A DNA stretch of 64,000 nucleotides from Astropecten irregularis (taxonomy: Eukaryota; Echinodermata; Asteroidea; Paxillosida; Astropectinidae): the NCBI GenBank assembly GCA_963971285.1, contig OZ020264.1:12104431-12168430 (forward strand), written 5' to 3'. Below the pieces are notes generated by a model that worked only from the letters and a program-made list of their open reading frames with translations, did not search any database and was not told the origin of the DNA. The position numbers were made by a program, and so were the translations under genes. Shown here piece by piece: positions 36,259 through 47,874 of this stretch (the first letter of the stretch is position 1; every line of letters starts with the position of its first letter).

Positions 36259-38417
36259 TCACCAGGGTCTCCAGACATTCTCCTGGGAGGCTGTGTGGCT
36301 GGTGCCGACATGGTGACGTCGGTAGGAGGTGGCCAGGGCTGACTTGGCCTTGGGCTTGAAGTCGTGGGATGGCACACGGGTGAACTGCTTGGTTGCCTCC
36401 TCGACAGGGGACGGAGGAGGTGTTGGGAAGAGGACCGAGGACTGACCCATGCTGGACTGGCTGCTGAGGAGGGACGGGTTGGTCTGACCGGTGAAGTCGT
36501 GTGGGATGGTCAAGACTAACTGCTGCTGTGACTGTTGTTGCTGTGCCATGGGGTGGGACACGTAGCCATGTGGTGGTACTCTGGTACTGAGGCTGCAGCT
36601 GGTTGCCATGGGAACTGGGCTGACAGCAGGCGAGACTGCATGGTGTTGCTGGGAGGAGGTGGTTGTATGGTAGCCGTAGCTAACCTGCTGCTGTGTGGCT
36701 GGTGCAGATGCTGGGCTAGGATCAGGTAGATTGCTGCACCTCTCAGCAAGGTGGTTCATGATCCGCAGACGTGTGTCAAGATCAACGGCTTCACAGTTGG
36801 CTAGGAAGCTAGACGCCTCACCCAGGCATTCATTGAAGCCAGCATGGTACTGGCTGATGTGGGCGGATGGGGATGTACGACCGCTCTGAGCAGCCGTCTG
36901 CACCTCCTTCAAGTACCGCACCGTCATCTCCAAGATGTCAGCCTTCTCCATCTTAGGCTGTCTTGACATCTATTGTAAACAAAATACAAAAAAAAGGAAA
37001 CAACAATAAGTAAACAATTTCGAAAACACAGTCATCGAAAACAAACAACCAACCAGAAATCAAGGTAAAATTCTGAAACCTTTCTCTATTATAAAAAAAA
37101 ACATCAATGGGATTTCAATCCAAGGTTTTTGGTTGGTAAGCCATCCCAAACTTGTTGAATAGATCGTGAAACTTTCCCACGACCGGTGGCCATTGTGCGG
37201 CAAGGGATCCCTTTGTCACACCACCATAAAGTCGTTAGCATGTCTGCCCTACGTCAACAGTTCTGAAAAAAAAAGCCAAACAATTTGCAGAGGCCCCAGA
37301 CAATAAAAGAGCGCGGTGCCCTTTTTGTATCCATTCTGTTTCAACAGAACAAGAAGACAAGGTGGTGGTGGGGGGGTTGTTAGTGAGCCCCGTGGTTCAC
37401 AAGGTTGTGGGTTAAGTCCCGAGCCACAATGCTAAAGCCTATTAACCCACCGGGGAGCCACCATTCATAGCCCACCGTGGGAAAAGCCTTGCTATCGTGA
37501 AGAGATGAAACTTCACACAATAGCAGGGGGGGGGGGGACTGTTTGTTCAAAACAACTAGTGTGCGAAGGAGGGTTCAACCGCAGAACCGCGGAATTTGAA
37601 AAAAATAAAATTCCAAATTTGTTAGCAATGGGGACTGTACTTGTGTTCCAATTCACAAAGCTGGCCTTGGAAAATGACTATCACTGTATACAAGCATACA
37701 ACAGACGTATGCAATGTTTTAGTGTCACGAGCTTCGAGATAAATGTTGAGGGTGAACATCGGAAAAGTCCAAGAAGGGTGGTACGTACCTCTTTGCGAAT
37801 GGCGGGGAAGATGAGGCTCTTGAGCTGGAGCAGACTGTCATTAATACGGGCTCGTCTCTTGCGCTCCATCATGTGCTTGGAAGTCTGTTGAAAAACAAAA
37901 TTGACCAAAAAATTCAAATTAATAAACTGCAGTGTTCATGAACACGATAGATAAACCATAAAGATACAATGTGGGGATTGTCTAAGAATGAATTAAAAAA
38001 TTTGCCAACAACTTAACACTCGATAAATTGACTTCGACAATTGACAGGCCTAACTGTCAAATAATATCAAGCTATAAAACTGCAATGTTTGGGTAAACCA
38101 ATGGATAAAATGGGACCAAAATGTGTCGAACTCGACTTGGGTTGATTACAAATTTGCCAACAACATTCGATGTTCACTTTCAAAATTGAAACTGCCAGAT
38201 AAAATTGTGCAATCACTAACAAACCACAACAAGGGGAATGACTTCAAATTGTACAATACTAGAATCACGAAGTGTCACTTTGGATTGAAATGTCATTTTA
38301 GGCAGCATATGTTTGAAAGAATTAAGTAAAATTTAAACTCGAAGAATAAATTGAGAGTAAACGTACCTTAGGTCTATCCATGTCGCGGTCAGAACTGTGC
38401 ATGACGTTAGTGATCAT
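36259..38417 (-). CDS. HES-family bHLH-Orange transcriptional repressor 'HesB', complete, 3 exons
   Basis: Exons in transcription order 38367-38417, 37789-37884, 36259-36969, all phase 0, giving 285 aa. Exon 1 starts at the first ATG and ends DMDRPK. The bHLH spans about 18-75 with basic region TSKHMMERKRRARIND and helix 2 KMEKADILEMTVRYLKEV. The Orange domain is about 88-130 (QYHAGFNECLGEASSFL). The tail has Gln-rich (QQQQSQQQ) and Pro/Ser stretches and ends exactly in WRPW, the Groucho/TLE corepressor motif. It should act as a nuclear repressor and Notch target, binding E/N-box DNA as a dimer. Two things are odd: the HES-diagnostic proline of the basic region (SKP) is histidine (SKH), and no intron separates helix 2 from the Orange domain, unlike HesA. 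Orthology to a particular HES gene is unresolved. Confidence 0.93.
36970..37788. other. HesB intron 2 with two CSL consensus sites
   Basis: TTCCCACG at 37174-37181 and CGTGGGAA at 37476-37483 form a CSL pair in opposite orientation 300 bp apart. A short G run (37527-37537) and GC-rich DNA lie near the second. No repeat family was recognised. Confidence 0.55.
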
Positions 38418-38546
38418 GTTGATGTAGGCCGTGTGATATAGAAAATGATCCCGGTTAAAGTGGTAAGTAGTTGCTGGTGGTAGAAGGTCGTGTCGTCTCT
38501 GGTCGAAGGTTGTTTTGAAACTGGTGAAGATCTGGCACGAGAGCTG

Positions 38547-38565
38547 TTTTTATCCCCCACACGTG
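38547..38565 (-). promoter_or_regulatory. Candidate TATA-like box and E-box of HesB
   Basis: On the minus strand GATAAAAA (about 38547-38553) lies 130 bp before the ATG, with CACGTG (38560-38565) next to it. CACGTG-type boxes are the kind HES proteins bind, so feedback is possible. Further upstream, inverted CCAAT boxes (CCATTGG) stand at 38702-38708 and about 38745-38751. Function is inferred. Confidence 0.4.
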
Positions 38566-39819
38566 CCGTCCCCACCGTGGAGGCCCTGGGCGGTCTATTC
38601 GAGTGTGAAATTCCCTCACAACCGTCCAATCGTCGCACGCGTTTCATTGTCCCGCGCCAGATCCACGACCGCAGCTCGCCACGCGAGTAAGCCCGGACCA
38701 CCCATTGGCCAGAGGAAAGATTACCTCATCACCAACGCGCGCTCCCATTGGCTCACGCCGAATCTCATGCATACATTAAGCACAATTTGTAGGCAATACA
38801 CTAGTGATGTCGTCTGGTTTTTTTTTTTTTCGTGATGCCACGCGCGATTGCCAAAACCGACCGTGGGAGCGTCGGCTTCTATTGTCCGCGTCTATTGACT
38901 GTGGTCGTTAGGGCTTTTAATCGGTACTGTATTCGCGTGCGTCGCCCTGTTGTTCTCGGCAACCGGTGTTAGCTGCGGAGCGGTGGGAAAACTCCACCCC
39001 CAAAGCTTGTATAGTAAAGAGTAAACAATTGGCGGTTGGCAATCCCACAGCCAGCAAACAGCTGGTCTGCTGCCAACTTCCAAGCCCCCCCTACTACCAT
39101 GCACAACCAACCAGCGATTTAATAATAAATATGAAAGGTAGACATTATGAAATAAAAAAAAGACCATGGACACATTCCAAATCGTTCTTTTTTCTTCTGA
39201 ACCTAAAAAAAAAACGACGCACACCGGTCGTGTGTGGCACGTGCAGGTTATTTGGTAAGAATTGTTCTGAAAATCGGTAGATTATTGTTTGGCATATACA
39301 CGGTGATTTCCGACCAAGATGAAACTTTTTATTTCGAGGGGTGGGGGGCTAAACTTGTCGGCGTGTGGCCCTTTCGCGTGTTGGCAGGTGACAAGACCGA
39401 TCTTCTCAAAACTTGTAAAAAAAAACACCCGCGCTTTTATCTAAAATGCGCTTTAGAAGGTTAATGAAGTAAAGTGGGTCTTTATATCCAGTTTGTTTTC
39501 AATTACCACGCATTGTTCTTTTAACTTCACTAAGCTGGCATTGATGTAACTCTAAACGATTCTGCTCACATTAAAAAGACATTCGGGTGCTGCTTAGTGC
39601 TATTGTGTAAGTTTCATCAAAATACAACTCTCTTAATTAAAACCACTTTAGAGTTTGGAAAGACTACACAAATGAAACATGCCTTTTGTCACCATTTTGA
39701 CTGAGTTCAAAAGAACATAATTTTGGGTTTTCCAAACTAAAAAGAAATACGAAAGATAATTTTTTTAAAAGAAATTTAAGACAATAAACAAATAAATAAA
39801 TTCTTTCATCAAACAAGTA

Positions 39820-40500
39820 ATAAACTGCTGCAAACTGCTCATCAGCCAAAATAATGACCTGAAATTTATAAAATGCTTGGAGTTAGGAGGGCTTGACGCA
39901 TTTCGATCCTAGCAGAATCTTTCTCAAAGGCTCAGTGAGGTAGAGCCTGATATATTATCATATAGGTTGAAATATTCTCATTTTAATTCATTATAGAATT
40001 ATGCAAATTATGCAAATATTATTCATAACAATAATTCATCATACATAATCAACTGGAGTTCAAAGTTTTACCAGAACGTAGACAAAAGTACCCATGGCAT
40101 AAGTTTTGGGGGACAAAATGAAGAATTTGGTAAAAAGTCCCCTTAATAAAAAGCAATTTGTTCATGCTTCGAAAAAAATTCCTTAATTCGTTTACATGAT
40201 AAAGATGTTTTCCAGTATATATAATCATGATAAAAAAATTAATAATAACATTTGCCTTTGAGAAAGATCTAGGCTAGGATCGAAACGCGTTAGGCCCTCC
40301 TAACTCCAATGGGCAGAACAAAAGTAAAAAACTGCTGCAAAATGCTCATCAGCCAAAATAATGACCTGAAATTAATCAAAGTTTGGATTTCGATCCTAGC
40401 AGGATGGCTTTATCGAATGTTTTAATAACCCTGCCTTTGATGAAGATCCTGCTAAGATCGAAACGCGTCAGGCCCTCCTAACTCCAAGCATTTGGTAAGT
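39820..40500. repeat. Three family C foldback pieces
   Basis: Repeated arms at 39830-39935, 40250-40320 and 40330-40500 contain 'aaactgctgcaaactgctcatcag' type ends plus GATCCTAGCAG or its complement. The last is a complete hairpin: 'cgatcctagcaggat' pairs with 'gatcctgctaagatcg'. Confidence 0.7.
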
Positions 40501-40769
40501 TACAAAACAAAACCTGAATAATTATGCATAAATAGAAAACATAAGTGTTCCTGATTAGTCGATTATATACACTTTTATCCCCCTAAAATATAAAAAGCAC
40601 GTTTTGTCCACCAAATAGAAAGACTTTGTAACCTTTTTAAAAAGAAAAACAGTCATTTCAGAATGAGCTAATTATACTAACTGATTTGTATTTAACCGAC
40701 TCTAGCATGTATACAACATAGGCCTTATAAATATTGTGTATAACACACCAGGCTCGTACCCCGCCCCTT

Positions 40770-40792
40770 CCCCCCCCCCCCCCCCCCCCCCC
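40770..40792 (-). repeat. Poly-C tract of 23
   Basis: Uninterrupted C run. It opens a 1.5 kb stretch with four further G runs: 41204-41226 (23), 41429-41445 (17), 42049-42062 (14) and 42259-42285 (27). Confidence 0.85.
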
Positions 40793-40995
40793 TCACACCA
40801 AAAATTCCTTTTCAATGACGAAATCCGTCAGAATACATCGTCTGCTATGGCGAAATATAGGGGGGGGGTTGTTGGGGAAGGGGGGGTGCTAAATTAAAGC
40901 CGAAATGCCAATATCCCGTATATACACATACAACGCGATATGTAGCTTCACACGCGTATGTGCACATCACCGGGCCCCCTGTGCACAAAACAGGC

Positions 40996-41105
40996 CGTGG
41001 GAACGGCCAAAGGACGCTGCGAGATTAGTGGTGGCCCCAGGGTATTACCGCCCGGGCGCGTTCACGCGCGAACCGCTGCCTATTGTCCCCGGCAACTTTC
41101 CCACG
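40996..41105. promoter_or_regulatory. Paired CSL sites in a CpG-rich patch upstream of HesB
   Basis: CGTGGGAA at 40996-41003 and its reverse complement TTCCCACG at 41098-41105 lie in a GC- and CpG-rich patch (40950-41170) about 2.6 kb upstream of the HesB ATG. The patch matches no repeat in the window and is a candidate Notch-responsive enhancer. It is flanked by poly-C (40770) and poly-G (41204) tracts. Confidence 0.5.
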
Positions 41106-41203
41106 ATCCTGCTCAATGCGCAAACCCGCAACTATCAATTTGTGCACGCGATGTTACCCCTATTGTTAGAATAGAAGGAGTGAGGAAAAAAAGACAAGTT
41201 TGT

Positions 41204-42285
41204 GGGGGGGGGGGGGGGGGGGGGGGCAGCAGGGTCCTTGTAATGCCTGTACGGTTGGGTTGGGTTTGGTTCATGGTGCTGGTTTCGCCAAGTTAAAAAC
41301 TATTATTAAACCACCGTGAGATTACGGTTCTATAATGGACATCAATGCCAAACACCGTCACAAGTCACGGGGTTTGTTGAGAGGGGACTTGTATTAAACT
41401 CGCTCCCCATTTTTTTCCTGGGGGTGAAGGGGGGGGGGGGGGGGGTGTTTATTTTCCTAGGGTGGCTTATCTATAATGGAGTATATAGAATTATAGAGAG
41501 GGCCGTTTTTTATTCGATTTTGTTGCAATTCTGTTTGTTGGGGCGTGAATGTCACGATAGTGGCCGAGGGTAGACGGGACACCGAACACAGTTGTAGGAA
41601 ATGATACCACTTGCAAGAGCTATACAATAAATCCTTCTTTTGAACGAAAAAAAGGACAAGAAAACTTGAAATTAATCAATGTTTATGACCACAATCGGAG
41701 ATAAAAGAAGCATTTTACCACACAGCGTGTAACCTGTTGATTGGTTACATGCATAAAAACTTTTCACATCTCACAGTTGAATAATTATTCCAAAAATGCT
41801 TCAAAGGGAATTCAGGCTGGAATTAATTTTCTGAGGAATTTATTTTTTTGGGCTTATTAATATTCAATTAATAATTGAATATGAAAAGTCTGTAGGGCCA
41901 AAAGTTCATGATAGTTAAATCAAAACCCTTTTCCCCTGTTAAGAGTTTGGAGGGCCTGACGTTTCGATCCTACAGCAGGATTTTTCTCAAATTCAAACTT
42001 TCAAAGGAATTATTGTCGATTTAAATAATTATTGTTTCATTGGTTGGAGGGGGGGGGGGGGGTAGGGGGAGGGGTAGTGGCGCCAGTTCTGAAATTGCCA
42101 AACCGTATACCCAATGTGTCTGAAACGAGGATGCGCACTGCAGTATACACACGTACGTTGATCCTGGGGCACGCACGCACACATGCAGTCCTTATCCCAC
42201 GCGTGTTGACATTGCGCATTAATGTAACATAGGGCCCCCACGCACCTACCACCTGCTTGGGGGGGGGGGGGGGGGGGGGGGGGGG
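41204..42285 (+). repeat. Cluster of poly-G tracts
   Basis: G runs at 41204-41226, 41429-41445, 42049-42062 and 42259-42285, separated by ordinary DNA. A family C fragment (41943-41995) sits among them. Run lengths may vary between reads and individuals. Confidence 0.85.
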
Positions 42286-42514
42286 AAGGGAGGCACGTGA
42301 CCCTCTGCAGGGAGGGGGGGTCAAGACTAATAATGGGTTGTGGAGACTTTGTACTCCTGCAATTATAGTAATTATGAACGGATAATGCCATCCGTTAAAA
42401 AAAACAGCCATACACTACGACGCGGGACCTGTCAAAAAATGGCATAAAATAGTTGAACAAACGGAATTGTGTTTGTTTGTTTCATTACATTAATTTTGTC
42501 TGTCTGTCTGTACA

Positions 42515-42890
42515 GGTCTGGTAACATACCCAAACAGAAATGTTCACAGATTGACGTATAGCTTTCAGGGTATGAAGATGGTGCTGGAGTAGAATAAGAA
42601 ACATACCGTTACAATTTTTCCGCCTGAAATGGTGTATTTATCCATCAATTAAACAAAGACCAAAAACAGTTTTGATCTCGGTGTAAGATCCAACCATTCT
42701 TTATGTTTTATAAGAAACAATTGAATCGGATTTTCGCTATTTTCTCATGACTCAGATGTCCGATTGAGCTCAAATTTGTACAGGTTTATCATTTCATGTA
42801 CATGTTAGATCAGACAAAGTGTGAGTGCTGTTCTGTGACTGATGACCTTTACCAATCATGTCTTATACCTAAACATTTGATGGAGTAATG
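42515..42890 (-). repeat. Family A MITE, long subtype
   Basis: It runs from 'gtaacatacccaaacagaaat' to CCAATCATGTCTTATACCT, the mirror image of the copy at 29.1 kb. TGTGGGAA at 42928-42935 lies just outside it. Confidence 0.8.
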
Positions 42891-43368
42891 ATGTTGTCAA
42901 TATGAAGCACCAGCTGCTTGGTCCAACTGTGGGAAGTGTTTTCTGAATGCAACCTATAGCCACACATACGGTCAAAGTACAGTCTTATGTACACAATCAA
43001 CAATAACATTGTATAATGCCAAAGAATAATGAGCGAAGGTTTTTCTTCAAACCTAAACTTTAAGCTGGAAAAGCGATTTGTTTTCCCATTTTAATGAAGG
43101 AGTGATTTTCGTGATATAAAAATGATCTATTTATTTATCTTCTTGTTTTGGAGCCAATATTTTAGTGAAATTTTGATAAAATTTAGAACTCACAGTACCC
43201 AATGCAAGCCATGACGAAATGAAATTATGTTTCCTATAACTTTTCAAATTAATTGATTATTTCAAATAATCGAGGGAGCACCGTGTTTTTTTCAATTTTT
43301 GTCAGTAAAGTGGTAGCGCCCTCTCGTGACAACTTTGTTCAATTAATTAGGAACCGCACTGAAACAGG

Positions 43369-43820
43369 GGTCGATTATACGAAGCCCTACGATCGATCGT
43401 AACTCGAGTTACGAATGATAACCCATCGTAGAGGGTCTATCCTATGTTGGGCTGCAATGCATCGAAGATCCTACGATTGATAGTAAGTTGCGATGAGTTT
43501 GGTGAAATCGACCCAGTCAGAATATTTGGGTGAGGGCTTAAAAATTCATAATTATTAGGTCTGAAAAAATATCATTTAAAGCCTTTCTTTCAATAAATTT
43601 TACAACAAAACAAAATATATAAATTTTGTAACTTACACAATTATTACCATTGCTTGGAGTTAGGAGGGCCTGATGAGTTTCGATCTTAGCAGGATCTTTT
43701 CCAAAGCTAAAAGGCCTTTGAGAAAGACGCGTCAGGCCCTCCTAACTCCAAGCATTTTATAAATTTCGGGTCGTTTTTGGCTGATGAGCAGTTTGCAGCA
43801 GTTTATTACTTGTAGAGATT
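43369..43820. repeat. Family B palindrome followed by a family C foldback
   Basis: Family B occupies about 43369-43514 (GGTCGATTATACGAAGCCCT to GGTGAAATCGACCC). Family C occupies about 43645-43820 (GCTTGGAGTTAGGAGGGCCT to 'cagcagtttattacttgta'). Confidence 0.8.
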
Positions 43821-43969
43821 ATTTTCAAAGCTCGTTGGCCGTTTGTGTATTTTCTGTTGGCTATCTTGTAATTAATTATCTCGAGCTAGATCGACATTGT
43901 ACAAATTTTCGTTTTTATGAACAAACAAAGTCACACTCGCTAACAAATAAATGCGAGCTGAGTGTCTTA

Positions 43970-44135
43970 GGGTTGATGGTGGCGGGCGCGTGGGGCTTGG
44001 GCCCGCCGACCCGGTGGCCCATCGAGCCCCACGAGCAAGCCACTTGAGCCACGGCGCGTCGCGTGGCCGTGTCGTGTGCCGGTGTCATTATGTCACCGCC
44101 GTTCAGTAAGTACGCTGAGCCTGTCCACCGGGCTG
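43970..44135 (-). repeat. GC-rich tRNA-like repeat, copy 1
   Basis: The minus strand reads CGTGGCTCAAGTGGCTTGCT, which fits a polymerase III box A. It is preceded by 'ataatgacaccggcacacgac' and 'acggccacgcgacgc', a block shared with copy 2 near 46.65 kb in the opposite orientation. Confidence 0.55.
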
Positions 44136-44511
44136 GTGACACGTGCCTAGACCGAGGGTAACGCTGACTAGCCCGGTGATCACTTGTTCCATAGCAAAGG
44201 GCAACAGCAAAACTATAGCTTTCGCGGTTTAGCAGTAAAAATCGTCACACAATGAGAATAATTTTTATAGCTCTTGCGCTAAAAGACAATTCTATGCAAT
44301 ATACATACACAAAAGATTTGGCACTGTAAACACTCACTGTTTAATAGAATATATACCGAAATGGTTAGGACAAAACCGCATGTGCTATTTGGTTGCGAAA
44401 ACTTGCACAGTTGTGTGAAATCTTTATTTTTACAGGAGTCTTTATACTGTGAAATTATCAATTTGCATTTGAAATGACGCTGTCGAAATTAAGAAAGGTT
44501 CGTACCGAATC

Positions 44512-46060
44512 TAAAGGTAATATCATACTTTGGTTTTTGTCAAAGAAATGCAGATTCATGGGCAAAAATATAAAGGAAGATGATAACAGTCATCTGTGAA
44601 AATTTCAGTTTCATACGGTGCCCACTTTTTGAGAAAACAGTGAAAACGCTCACAGTATTTGAAAAAAATATTTTCACCGTTATTTTTGATCTTTTAAGAT
44701 CAATTTTTTTGGGGGTTATTGGTTTTACTCTTTCCTTAAAAAATACATCATTTCAGGCAGAAAAACTGGCCAAAAGTCATCTCACTCCTGCACAATACGT
44801 ATACCGGTTGAACTAGGGCCTAAGTGGTCCACAAAAGAGTTTTTCGCAACAGACAGCAAAATAGAACTAATGGCGTATATAGACTCCCTGATTGAACCTG
44901 AATCACTCTGTTAAGAAACCCAATCTTCGGCCTGAAAAGACGATTGCTGCTCTTATCACCAACATTCACAAAGCACCCTTTGTGCTGATGGACCGCCTGC
45001 AAACAAAGGCTACGATCTGTATACACACTGCAGGCCCACTGTCACACTGCAAACAATAAGTTTGGACTTAGCCTTGATTCGAGGCTTGAAACCAAGCGTA
45101 TACGATATTGTGTCGTTTACCAGTAAAGATATTTAACCGCTTCGCACCATTTCCCGCTTAGAACTATTTATTACTTCCCTGCTTTAAGCAGCATGTAGGC
45201 ATTACACTGTAAACAATTTCGGTAAAATTGTCGGTAACATGTTGCCCAGTTAGGGTAACACACCTGGGCAACATGACTTTGGGCCCTGTGTACACTAGCA
45301 ACATTTGGCTAACATGTTACTGAGACGTTGCTGCGACATGTTACCCAACTCGTTTTGCTCTGTGTACACTGACAACATTTTCAGCAACAACGTACCTGGG
45401 CAACATTTTACCGAGATTGTTACCAAAAATGTTGACAGTGTACTGTACACTCTGCTTTATGCCCAGCCTCACCAGTTGTAATTTCGCTCTTTTCAAATTT
45501 TGCGTCGGTTCCAAAGCTCATTAAGATTGTGCATTGTTTAATACCTCCATTGAGACACGCGTTAAGATTATGAATGTATAGTAACATTGTATGCAAGCTT
45601 AGTACAACCATAATGAAGCACGTGTGCGCGCGTGCAAAACCATATTCACTGAATATACCGCAGGTCCCTTTTCAAATTAAATACAAGGGTCAGACATCGC
45701 CTTCATATGGCCTAAAATACAGGCAGGTGTGTTTTTTCGTTGAAATTTAAAGGTATATAACTTCATACTTTGGTTTTTGCCAAAAGAAATGCAGATTCAT
45801 GGGCAGAAATGTCAAGAAAGATACAGCAACAGTCATTATGTGAAATTCCCAGTACCACACGGTGCCCAAGTTTTGTAAAAACAGTGAAGAACGCTCACGG
45901 CGTTTTTGAATCTTTTCACATGAGTTTTGCACTCCTCGAGATCAAATCATGTTTTGACGTCTTTCGTTTTTACTGTTTACTGGGTAAATACAGCATTTCA
46001 GGCGGATACATTTTAACGGTATGTTTCTACCATCACTTTATACCCTGTAAGTTATAGGAA
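44512..46060 (+). repeat. Two family A MITE copies
   Basis: Copies at about 44512-44775 and 45748-46060 both start AAAGGTA...CATACTTTGG and include 'cagtcat...tgtgaaa'. DNA between them (44780-45740) shows a tandem-like 'ggtaacatgttgcccag' motif near 45220-45430 and is otherwise unremarkable. Confidence 0.75.
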
Positions 46061-46599
46061 AATCTCAGTGAAGTTTTTCGGTATATGCTTTTATTAGAAC
46101 GAAAACCTCTGCCAAAGTAGTAAATTCAGTGAAAACATTTTGAGTAAATAAAGTTCAATCTATACTTGACAGAATGCATGTCGCTCTAAAACGTTTGGAC
46201 CCATAGTTTGAGTCGGCAAGGGATGGAATTTCACTTCGAAAGAGTGAATTTCCACACTTTTCAGAAATAGGAGAGCAGAGAACATATGTCAGAAGACCTC
46301 TTTCAAAAGTGAAAACTCTTTTCATTATTGCAAATTTAGTCCTTTAGTAATTTCCTTTTCAACCAAGCTTGCTTGCGCTAGGATTCAGTTTCTCTGGTAA
46401 GTGCCGTTGAAAAATGAAAAATGGATTGACCTTTGTTGTAAGCGACACACATTTTGGACACGTTACAGTCTTGGTCTTTCCAATTTTTCCACCGACCTGA
46501 AAATAATTGCTGAAATGGGATCTTTTAGTCAACATATGGGGCCTCGCGAGGGACTACTGTACCCGTGGGGCAGCACGTGCCCCTCCTGTGCGCTGGACA

Positions 46600-46760
46600 G
46601 GCGTTGGGTATACTTTACTGGACAGGGGGTGACCGTAATGACACCAGCGTGCCACACGGCCACGCGACGCCTGGGTCGAGTGGCTTGCTTACCCCCGGAG
46701 GCTGGCCGAGCACCGCACGCCAGGCGCACCCGTGCAATTTTCAATTTCCGTCCCGTGAAA
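46600..46760 (+). repeat. GC-rich tRNA-like repeat, copy 2
   Basis: It carries 'gtgaccgtaatgacaccag', ACACGGCCACGCGACGCCTG and 'tcgagtggcttgct', matching copy 1 in inverted orientation about 2.6 kb away. The two open frames across it differ in sense and look accidental. Confidence 0.55.
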
Positions 46761-46987
46761 GTTTACACAAAATGATTGGACAGCGCGTGTGACTTTGTTT
46801 GTTTGTTATAATTATAATTTTTCGCTATAAATGCCACACGCAGAGATACAACGAAGGAGGGAAATTAAACTCACCAGGTTTCACGATAACTTCTCAAGTT
46901 TTGGAACGAAAGCAAAAAGATGATCATCTTCTGGATAAAAAAATAAACAAAAAGGGAAACAAACAGCTCAAGGTAGTATCATGATGA

Positions 46988-47370
46988 GATGAATAAATAA
47001 ATAAATAAATAAATACTTTGGTAGCATAACAAAGCAGAAATCTTCACAAATTTACCTATAACTTACAGGGTATAAAGACGGTGATGGTAGAAACATACCG
47101 TTAAAATTCTTCTGCCTGAAATGCTGTATCTATCCAGAAAAGAGTAAAATCTGTCACCAAAAATAGTTTAAAAAAACACAGATCAAAACTCCTTTGAATA
47201 GACTTGAAAAAAACAACAAAAAAACGTGAAGTGTTTTTCAATGTTTTTTCAAAAGGTGGGCGTCGTATGAAACTGGGGATTTCACAGATGACTGTTACTG
47301 TATCTTTCTTGATTTTGTGCCCATGAATCTGTATTTCTTTGACAAAAACTGAAGTATGAAGCTACCTTCA
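46988..47370 (-). repeat. (AAAT)n microsatellite and a family A MITE
   Basis: AATAAATAAATAAATAAATA at about 46992-47012 abuts an inverted family A copy (about 47010-47370) ending ACTGAAGTATGAAGCTACCT. The microsatellite may have grown from a target-site end. Confidence 0.75.
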
Positions 47371-47874
47371 CTGGCTTTGTCACAGAAAAGTTGATAGTAT
47401 TTGTCATTATGACCTAAAACACACCCACAAGCATGAATTTCGGTCCAATAGAAGATAAAATGGAACAAAACAGCATCAGCTATTGTGACTCTCAAGTTAA
47501 AACAATGTAGATTTGTTTTCGTAACAGAGGCTCAGGTGAAACTTATTATATTTACATTTAAACGCAAGAGGGCGCTAGCACATAAAAGTGGCGATAATCG
47601 TGCTCGACAGGTGTACAGCGATCGTGAGTTCGTTTAGCTTTCACGAGTCGATACCAGTCAACATCGTCATCATGTTTTGTGCAGTATACGCGGCCATTCC
47701 CAGGTCAGGGCTGCCCCGTAGAAACTAAACGAACGCACCCAATTATTTGTAATTAAAAAAATTATGACAAGATCACAACGTCCTGCTTATTATAATCCTG
47801 AAAGGAGATTGGGATCCTCATTATTACAAAAATATGGTGTCAATAGAGGGCAGCATTGCTAAAAAAATTGGAGC

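Noticed and set aside
36495..36889. Plus-strand frames opposite HesB exon 3
   Set aside because: They are antisense shadows of the Gln- and Pro-rich HesB tail.
46401..46792. Overlapping 124- and 75-codon frames
   Set aside because: They run across the GC-rich repeat whose inverted copy lies at 44 kb and are not conserved between the two copies.
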